NCBI GenBank assembly: GCA_930367215.1
Contig: OV884056.1
Span: 45,570,308 to 45,634,307 of the forward strand
Origin: Pollenia angustigena
Lineage: Eukaryota; Arthropoda; Insecta; Diptera; Polleniidae
Direction of reading: 5' to 3'
Length of the DNA: 64,000 nucleotides
The position numbers and the translations under genes were made by a program. The notes below the pieces were generated by a model, which made no database searches, was not told the origin of the DNA, and saw only the letters and a program-made list of their open reading frames with translations. Positions 56,077-64,000 of this stretch are shown here, one piece after another. The stretch's first letter is position 1. Each line of letters starts with the position of its first letter.

Positions 56077-56489
56077 ATGTTTTTTATTTTTTCTCCGATA
56101 AAATCAGCACCATTATGGCTTTTGATTATTCGAAACATCTTTATTTTGAACCAAACAAAAGTTATCGGTTTTGCGCAAATGAGAGAAAAAACAAATTGCA
56201 CTAACATTTATGTTCATATTTCTTCTTTTTTAGCCAAGCTTCGTCATTGTTTGGCTGACAAGAAAGTTTATTTTTTTATTTTTTTCATTTGACAAAAACA
56301 AAAATTCAAAATATTTAAAAATCATTATTTTAAATATCTGAATCATATATGAATACTTTTTCTATCGCTCAAGTGATAAATCAGTTTTTAATCATCAAAA
56401 CTGATCTGAAAAGACTCATTTATGTGATTTTTACAAAAAATAATCACTTAGAAACTGGGAGTTATTTCCTTTCGAAGGTAACTTTATAT

Positions 56490-56652
56490 TTTATTCAACA
56501 TTTTTTATTTTTCGAATTTATTCTATGAGCTAAATTTAAGTTATGTATTTTATAAAGCTTTTTTGTAATAGTCCTATTCCTTTATAAAATACATAACTGA
56601 AATTTAGCTCATAGAATAAATTCGAAAAATAAAAAATGTTGAATAAAAAATA
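56490..56652. mobile_element. Hairpin MITE in the right arm of the long-TIR element
   Basis: Left TATTTTATTCAACATTTTTT ... GAGCTAAATTTAAGTTATGT, right its complement back to AAAAATGTTGAATAAAAAAT. Loop about 20 bp. The left arm of the host element has no counterpart, so it is an insertion. Confidence 0.75.
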
Positions 56653-56673
56653 ATCACCCAAATGCTAGCTGGG

Positions 56674-57244
56674 TGGGGGTATATGTATATAAGTATTAGT
56701 GAGGGAATGTTTGTATGTATTACAGGAAATAGTAAGGATTTCGAAAAAAATATTGATTTTTTTGCAAGCAAATAAATATTAAAGCGTAAGTTATTGATAA
56801 TTTCCCGAATGAAAATATTTCAATTACGATGAAAAAAGACAATTCAAATAAAAAAATATATATCAATGTATGTAAATACATATGTAAATAAAAAAAGGAT
56901 GGCAACTACAGGTATATAAGTAGATCCGGACCCAGCCAGCAAAATATTCCGACGTTGTCTGAATCAGACATTAAATTTCTGATTTCTGTCACAAATTAAA
57001 TGTACATATGTATTGTCTGTCCGTTTTCTTACTACAGATTAGCATCTAAAAATAATGTTTGTAATTAACAAACTGTAAAATAAATTGTATATTTTAATAA
57101 TTGCTAATTTGCAAAAAAAAAAAAAATAAATAAAAGCCAAAATTTCTTCCTTGTTTATGTTTTCTCCATTGACAACACATTTCGCTTAATATTTTTAGAA
57201 TTAACGGCAGTACAACCGTAAAACAAATTTTTAGAGTTAAATTG
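56674..57244. other. A+T-rich stretch without a supported feature
   Basis: Short microsatellites (TATG, ATAA). No inverted repeats or coding seen. Confidence 0.45.
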
Positions 57245-57772
57245 TTATACCCACACCACAATAGTGGAGAGGGTATTATGGATTTGTGCTGATGTGTGTT
57301 CTGAGTCGATCTAACGACGTCCGTCCGCCTGGCTTGCTGTAAATATAACCTTGTGCGCAAAGTACAGGTCGCAATTTTGAGGATAATTTTATAAAATTTG
57401 GTACATAAGCTCTAATTGCCAAAAGGAACAAGCATATTGTGCCGAATCGGTACATAATTTCATATAGCTCCCATACAAACTGCTTTCCGGAATAGGGTCT
57501 TTGTGTCTACTATCAAACTAATTTTAATGAAATTTAAAACATCGATCGATCTATATTTATGTATATGGACAAATAAGTTATGCATTTAAAAAAAAAAAAA
57601 AAAAAAGGATCACGAGGGGAGATAAGGGGCAATTTCCGCCTCTCCAAAACTATTTAACAGATTTTAATGAAATTTTAAACATAGAAAGATCATTCTCGAA
57701 AATTTGTTTTAAGATTATGTGGTGTAGGGTATCATACGGTCGGGCTTGGACGACTATACTTTTTTACTTGTT
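57245..57772. repeat. TATACCC dispersed repeat, basal-length copy
   Basis: 528 bp, TTATACCCACACCACAATAG to GTGGTGTAGGGTATCATACG then GTCGGGCTTG...CTTTTTTACTTGTT. Direct relative of 45772-47216, without the minisatellite. Contains CCGTCCGCCTGGC and CACGAGGGGAGATAAGGGGC blocks shared with that copy. Confidence 0.85.
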
Positions 57773-58520
57773 AACTTTAAAATCAATAGTAAGTAAGGTA
57801 GAACATTTAAAATTTTCGTTCAAATATTATGACAAATTATCGTAGCTTGAGGAAAGTTTTGATTAATTTCTTTAAATCTGCAGTTGGGGGCCTTCATTGC
57901 TTATGTAGAGTTAGATAATAAGGCAACTTTCAGCTAAATAACTTTTCACACTGTATTTTAAAAGTTTATTAACGATGATTAAAGAAAAACGGACATTATC
58001 TATGTCCTCGTCCATATATAAAAATATTTCTTTAATTCTCTTTTGAAACTGTATTTGGTAATATCCAATAATTCTTTTGTTTTGCAGCATTTTAAGTATT
58101 TTAAATGCCTTTCCTCTTCCTTTTTATTTTCTTAATAACAAACTCACAAAAACTGCTTGTACACGAAACAAGGTACCCCTTTCACCAACAAACTCAAATA
58201 TTCCGCAGTATATGTGGACGGGGAGGACTTTTAGTTTAAATTAAACAAACCAAAATATCGATATGTCAAATGAGATTTTCTAAACAAATTGATGATGCAA
58301 ATTGTATTAAATTCAGAGTTTTTTACAGAAGATTATTTAGACATATCAAAAGAGCTTAAGACTAAAAAGATGCAGAATTCAAAGCTTTTTAAAGTAAAAA
58401 CAATATTTGAAACCAAAGGCTGAAAACAACGAACAAGCGAAATTGGAAGCTTTATTCAAATAAAAAAAAATACAGTGAATAAATTTACTATTATTTTCAT
58501 TTTTAGAGTAAAAGGGAGAC
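57773..58520. other. Stretch without a supported feature
   Basis: Random-composition A+T-rich DNA. Nothing recognised. Confidence 0.45.
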
Positions 58521-58523
58521 TTA

Positions 58524-58999
58524 AGCTATGTTCACATTATGTGTATTTGTCATGTGGAATGTCACTTTTCTACCCACATGTGATTTCATGTGTATGTCAA
58601 AATTTGAGTTTTACATAAGGTTTATTATTTACTTGTTCCTTCACTTGTTGGTATGTAACGTACATTTGACATAACCTATCAAAAATAAAAAATATCCACT
58701 TTCAATAATAAATTTGTGTTTTTTTATCTTTTGTATTATTGATTTACCGTTATAATTTATATTTATCAAAATTTGTATTAATTTTTGTCGTCACAAACAA
58801 TTTTGTTAATAAAAAACAGCTGATGTCAGATGCTTTGTCACCTGAAAATAGTACTCGTTCTAAATTAAAAATGTCATATGTACTGTACACAGAGAAATAA
58901 CACATGATATTGTTTGGAGGGGTTCAGACGATATGTACATATTTAACATGTGAAAAAGTGGCAATCCACATGACTAATACACATAATGTGAACGTAGCT
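58524..58999. mobile_element. PIF/Harbinger-type MITE, TTA TSD
   Basis: 476 bp. The left AGCTATGTTCACATTATGTG and right CACATAATGTGAACGTAGCT are inverted, flanked by TTA (58521-58523 and 59000-59002). CACATG/CATGTG words are repeated inside both ends. Confidence 0.9.
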
Positions 59000-59002
59000 T
59001 TA

Positions 59003-61696
59003 GGCTAACTTAATAAACGCAGTATTGCAAACCACCACTTAAAATCATCACAAATATAAACGATGCACAAAGGCATTGTCTAGATAAAGGTTATGGAGTT
59101 TATGAAGCTATCAGGGGTGTGCTGTTAATCGAAAACGTAAAACGCAAGAAATTGTATGTTGTTTTTCTGGGATAACAATTTTTTTAAGCAAGATAAAATT
59201 TAAATTCTATTACGAAATCGTACAATTTCTTATGTTGAAACTTATAGTTTATATAATTTGAAAGAGATTTTATAAATTTTTCCAATACATTTGATTAAAA
59301 TCAATAAAGACTATAGGGAGACCTTTGATACCACAATATATGTATGTAACTATCTCACACCATATGGTAAGAATCTCAACATTTAAATAAATTAAATAAG
59401 TTTTGCTTTTAATGATTTGTAGAGAAAAAAGATTTCACACTATGTAAAAGGCAGGCTCTCAAATGTATAACCGAAAAGGTAAAGCAAAGAGAAAAAAGGG
59501 AAATGAAAGAGGGGTCTCTGATTGCTTCAGTTTTGCAACACAACAGGGACTAGAAATTTAAAATGTACTCTTTTTTTGCATTTCTATTACATAGAATACA
59601 TACCAATGAGTAAATAAATAGTTGAATATAGAAACAAAATACATACTCATATTATTTCATTTAAAGGCGACATTTAAACGAGAAGTGGGTTAGTTTTATT
59701 TTCTGAATTTTTTTTATAGAATGAGCAACACCAACAACTACGGAATATTCTTTATTAAACAAAAATAAAAAAAAACTTTTGACTATTCAAGTGGTAAGAC
59801 AGGCAACAAGAGAATTTTTTAATTTATACAAAACATGACAAAAAAAAGCAAACATTTAAATTTAACATTCAAAGAAAATTACAATAAAAAGAAAATAGGA
59901 AGGGCCCTTATGAGTTTGTAACAAACTTGGACGGCCCAGATGACCCTTTACCAGTGTTTTTTATTTTGGTTTTTTTTAATGTATCGTTTTCACTCATTAA
60001 AAATGAGACGTCGACAAGCAACAACAATTAGAAGAATGAAAAAGAAGAAAAAGTAAAATGAAACAAGAAAATTTTCTCTACCACAAAACACCAGAAATGC
60101 AAAGAAAAAAAAATTAAATTCGGTATAATTTTCATTAAAACTAAATTCACTATAATTTTCATACAAATTTTCTTTTTTTCTAAACAAAGATTTATGTTCA
60201 GCTATTTTTTATTTTTAATAAAATAAAAAGTATTATATCATCAATTAAAAATCTTAAATTAACAAAAAAAAAAAGTATAACATAAACCAGAATTAGGGAA
60301 GAATTTAGTCTGGTATACAAAATAACTAAAATTTATAGAAAACTCTGCAAATATTGCAGGTAAAGGATATTTTTAATGAATCCACGCCTTTAATGGCCAA
60401 CAGCTAGAAAATGTAAGAAATTGTATGTTTCTATACTTTTATGTAACCTTTAAGTTTTTAGTAGATACTTGTTAAAATTATCCCTCAAAACTCATTTGCA
60501 TGGGTTTAATTTAATTAAATATTTATTTTAACTCAATTCAAGCTTGACATTTTTTAAATTAACATTATATTTTTTAGACATAGATTTTATTTTTATTTTA
60601 TTTTTTTTTATAAAAAACCACTAATATAGATTTTTTTCATTACTTTTTTTCAATAATTTTTTGTATATGGATATTTTAGTATATTCCACACTCTGGGCTC
60701 TTTGTTCTCTTTTTATCATTATTTTTATACATGTTCGTGTGTATATATTTTATTTTTATTCTCTCATTTTTGCTTATTTGCTTTCATTTTAATATAAAAT
60801 GTTTTTTTTTTTTATATTTTTAAAAAGTTTTTATTTTCAGTATTTTTTAGATATTTTTCTTTATTTTATTTGGTGTATCTCCACGCAATACTAAAACAAG
60901 ACTGACAATAAAAATATCTGTAATCAACTGAACACAACGTAAAAGTTGAGTTGAAATCGGGTATTTTACTCGTTTTAAATGAGAATTGAGTATAATAGAA
61001 TTTACACTCGAGTATGCGTAATATGTGGGCTTTATTTAAAGCAGTTAAATATATTTTAAAAAGAATAATTTGTTGAAAAAATTAACTATAAATCTTTAAA
61101 ATAAATTAAAGGTTGATGTTCTTTAAAAAGTTTAAATAATAATATTGATTATGATTTCTATGCAGAAAGAGAGGAATACTAAGTCACTTGTCAGGTTTGA
61201 TGGAAATAGTTTTAGTTGTCCAGCTTTATTGTCATGTGTGTAGAACAAACAGTGAATTTAAAAGTCAATACATACATATGTTTATTTATCAGCTGTTGAA
61301 ATCATCCCCGTTTCACCCTACCAATAATTTGTGGTTAAATTTACTAGGTATATGTAAAACGTCATAGCTTTAAGTAGAAGAATTGGCTGGCAACACCATC
61401 ACTTAAAAAGTTGAAAAAAACAAAATTATTTTTTAATTTAACCTTTAGAGATATTCACTTCTACTATTAGTCTTAAAAAATACGACTTCGCAACACGAGC
61501 TTGTTTAGAAATGCGATGCGAAAGAAAGTTGGTATTCTATAAAACTTTCGTACCTATTCGCATTAGAATAATTTTTTTTTTTTTCAAATCGGGGCAACAC
61601 TGGTCAAAAAAACACTAAAGTCAAATTAAAAATGTTGTGGTTTTGATTATAAAATATGTATGTATATCGTTACTTTAATATAGAAGAGTTTGTTAC
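59003..61696. other. Long A+T-rich stretch, one TIR end at 59115
   Basis: 59115-59150 is the inverted counterpart of 23200-23230 (CAGGGGTGTGCTG...GTAAAACGC). The remainder is homopolymer-rich. 61440-61620 contains GGCAACAC fragments that may be decayed hAT ends. No gene seen. Confidence 0.4.
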
Positions 61697-61699
61697 ATA

Positions 61700-61850
61700 A
61701 AACTTGATAAAAAAAAAAAAGAATACATACAAAATAAAGCTTATGCATAGTTTTTGATCTATAAGAAAGGTAGGACAGGTCCTAAGTTTCTTTGAGTTCT
61801 AAAAACTATGTATAAGCTTTATTTATTGCATATTGTTTTTATCAAGTTTT
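61700..61850. mobile_element. Hairpin MITE with AAACTTGATAAAAA ends
   Basis: Left AAACTTGATAAAAA and AATAAAGCTTATGCATAGTT, right AACTATGTATAAGCTTTATT and TTTTTATCAAGTTT. The loop includes GTAGGACAGGTCCTA. 151 bp, non-coding. Confidence 0.78.
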
Positions 61851-61916
61851 TCAAAATTAAGCAATTTTATGTGTTAGATACGCCTTTTTCTAAATTAAAG
61901 TAATGATATCTGGGCA

Positions 61917-62845
61917 GTTCCAGCGAAAAGTCTACTTTTTGTAAAGTAACGCCAGAATTTATTTAAATTGTATCTCAAAAAATTGTAAATGGGCATTTTC
62001 TGGGGTCACGAACGTACGTTCTTACGCTTTTGATGTACAAATAATATAGAAAATAAAACTTTTCCTATAATTTTTTTGCGATTCGATAGTTTTTGGGTAG
62101 TTCTATGTTTTATGCAAAAGATGGATTTCATCGAGTTTAAGTTTTTATAATAAGATTTATAAACATGTGGTCACGAACGTACGCAAAATAGAAGTCAACT
62201 TTGGCTGACAGTAGTGAAATTTAAAAATCTGGAAAATGGAACGAAATATTCCAAATTGATTAATTTATTTTAAAAGTAGGACTCCTTCCAGTATTTATAA
62301 AATAAAATATCTCTCTTGGTTTTTGTTTAATTGGCTACTGTACCGGTCGCGAATGTACGGGTCGCGAACGTACGATTTTTCCATATGTTTTTTATTGTTA
62401 TCACCATGCATTTTCCCATAAATATCTTAACTAAAAAACTTAATACTCCTTTTACAATTGATTGTAATGGAGAGATTGATAAGAGTGCAAACATAACATA
62501 TTTTTTGCATGTAAAATAGGTATATAAAAATGTCTTTAGAAGTAGAAAATATAAAATTTTCCAGTTTCCAGCGCAATTTCCTCAAGTTAAACAGTATTCT
62601 TTAATAAAATCATAGACTTCTTTTATAATAATAAATAATAAAAGACGATGATTATCAACATTTTATTTTTTCATCCTGGTAGACCATTCTGGGGAAATGC
62701 CCATATGTATAGTTTACTTTTGTTATATTTTGGTGTAAAGCGCAACTAGCTCTACATTTAGTAACAAAAGGGTTGAACAACATGGTTCTGAAATACAACT
62801 TTATTTGCACTCTGGCGTTACATTTAAATAAGTCGACTTTTCGCT
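61917..62845. mobile_element. Tc1-like element D (CTGGGCAGTTCCAGCGAAAA end), hosting element C
   Basis: The left sub-terminal AGTCTACTTTTTGTAAAGTAACGCCAG has an inverted counterpart at 62813-62850 (CTGGCGTTACATTTAAATAA then GTCGACTTTTCGCT). The right tip is decayed. Related to MITE G at 21631. Confidence 0.6.
61990..62703. mobile_element. Tc1-like element C, paralogue of A without insertions
   Basis: 714 bp. Right end GGGGAAATGCCCA followed by TA. The left TGGGCATTTTCTGG is preceded by AA rather than TA. It aligns in reverse to element A over its length, but lacks element B and the SINE. GTCACGAACGTACG-type words are repeated at about 62006, 62171 and 62357. Confidence 0.87.
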
Positions 62846-64000
62846 AAAAATTAAACGAGCAAAGATTTTTAAATTTGATGACTTGGAAAATAAATCTAAA
62901 TACGTCCAGGGCTTACTAAAAAAGGTTTGATACAAAAAGTCTTGCTCCATTTGCAGTCTTATTCAGTTTTTTAATTTCAAAATCCGCTTCTGTTTTTTTA
63001 ATGTCACGATAGCGCATATTTTTGCTTATATCTGCAAATCATTAGCGTCAACTGTTATAATTTTTTTTCTGAATATAGTGCTACTTCATTACTTTGCATA
63101 CTTATATAAAAACCCTTTTTACAAGTTTGGCTTCTTTATTAAATATTTTTACATTTTGTCGTACAAATATCACGTCAAAATGGAAATGTCCATCTACTTT
63201 AGTTCATAAAATATTTGCGTAATTTGCTATAAAAAAAAAAACGGATTCTGTGGCGCTATGGTTTGACCACGAAGTAGGTCATTGTAAAATAAGTGGATGC
63301 AGAGAAGATTGCTTAGAAGCAAATCCGATATTCTTGAGAAATAAATACGTTTACTAATGTATGAACAATATTTATTTTATCAGCCAAATTAAAATTTTTA
63401 GATTTAAATAACAGTAGCTCCAAATGCAAGACTACAAAATCAAGTGCGATTCTGTTAATTATCAAACTGGCGGCTGCGTTAAATTTTTAGGAAAGATGTC
63501 GAGTTGTTTGGCAGAAGTGTAAATTGCAATGGAAAATATTGTATGTCCCAAGAATGAGACAAAAACAAGACAAGAATATATTAATAAAATATCATATGTC
63601 CTATAACACTGCGATTTTGACGTTTGTTTTCGCTTTACATAATGCCAACTTGCCACTTTTACGCATTTTAAATGCGTATAGAAAAGTACTTTGCTAACAT
63701 CGCAACACAGAATAGCAATTGTTCGCATTTATGTATGTATGTATTTGCGAGTCGCATTGACTTTTACAGCGCAATTCACAATAAGCCCTTTGTTAAAAAA
63801 TATGTAAGCTCATAATAGTGGTGGTTCTTTTAAACATATGTACGCACTATCTTTACCATTTTTCATAAATAGTAGCAGTTTGCACCCTTTGTGTTAAGTG
63901 TACAATCCCGTTTTATTAATACGATTTTATACTAATAAGCGTGAGTGTATATTTCGTATGTATTGTAAATTAATTTCTAGATATCGGTATGTAATTCTTT
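62846..64000. other. Stretch without a supported feature
   Basis: A+T-rich to the window edge, with an ATGTATGTATGTATTTG microsatellite near 63731. No coding region or bounded element recognised. Confidence 0.45.

Larger units (their letters stand above)
53268..56108. mobile_element. TIR element with GCTGATTTTATCGGAG ends
   Basis: The left GCTGATTTTATCGGAGAAAA and right TTTTCTCCGATAAAATCAGC are inverted over 30 bp or more. The interior carries a broken reverse transcriptase (53472-54555), MITEs at 54556 and 54814, and an unassigned stretch 55570-56070. No clear duplication. Confidence 0.7.
52621..56673. mobile_element. Long-TIR element with CCCAGYNAGCATTT ends, filled by later insertions
   Basis: The left arm starts CCCAGTCAGCATTTTGGTGA, the right arm ends ...TCACCCAAATGCTAGCTGGG. 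Inverted similarity extends over about 430 bp (52621-53050 versus 56200-56673), through ATCACTTGAGCGAT and TTTGGCTAAAAAA blocks. The centre contains a CCCAGC MITE fragment, another TIR element (53268-56108) and its retrotransposon cargo. A hairpin (56490-56652) sits in the right arm. Confidence 0.75.

Overview
The window is about 70% A+T and looks like chromosomal DNA of a higher fly, probably a calyptrate. The grounds are GT-AG introns, a long-intron gene with CAG/CAA- and Ser/Thr/Asn-rich coding, Jockey-type and other non-LTR elements, P, hAT, PIF/Harbinger, piggyBac and Tc1/mariner-like elements, and the dispersed 'TATACCCACACCACAAT' repeat. All comparisons were made by eye on the sequence, with no database search.

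Only one host gene is convincing, on the minus strand. Its first coding exon (20288 down to 19799, start MAESVNSQ) joins an internal exon (1930 down to 8) across a 17.9-kb intron. The splice sites and phases agree, and the last exon runs out of the window through another GTAAGT donor. The 804 encoded residues form a low-complexity, basic-then-acidic, nuclear-type N-terminus. No catalytic domain lies in the window, so the gene is unnamed. A possible 5'UTR acceptor at 20679 suggests that some of the DNA to the right is also intron.

The rest is a mobile-element graveyard whose order of insertion can be read from target-site duplications (TSDs). 2.3-6.5 kb: a TIR element split by a truncated RNase H-bearing retrotransposon, then a Jockey pseudogene split by three MITEs. 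7.5-14.8 kb: three P-like elements nested in one another's terminal repeats, each with a perfect 8-bp TSD; the innermost carries a deleted Harbinger. 15-18.8 kb: a Tc1-like element and a TIR element with a degenerate ORF. 21-31.8 kb: six hAT elements, two of them hosts to further insertions (hAT in hAT; Tc1-like in hAT, itself holding another Tc1-like element and a tRNA-like SINE). 35-39.7 kb: a piggyBac MITE and hairpin MITEs. 39.8-47.2 kb: a foldback with minisatellite arms whose centre holds two CCCAGC elements around a transposase fragment, tRNA-like SINEs, a second palindromic array and an expanded TATACCC repeat. 47.4-49.2 kb: two hAT elements. 52.6-56.7 kb: a long-TIR element filled with a broken reverse transcriptase and further MITEs. 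57-62.8 kb: a third full-length TATACCC copy, a Harbinger MITE, and a Tc1-like copy that preserves the empty sites for two insertions seen near 30-31 kb.

The most striking system is the P-in-P-in-P nest at 8169-14779. Next are the paired filled/empty sites that define a SINE and a Tc1-like MITE.
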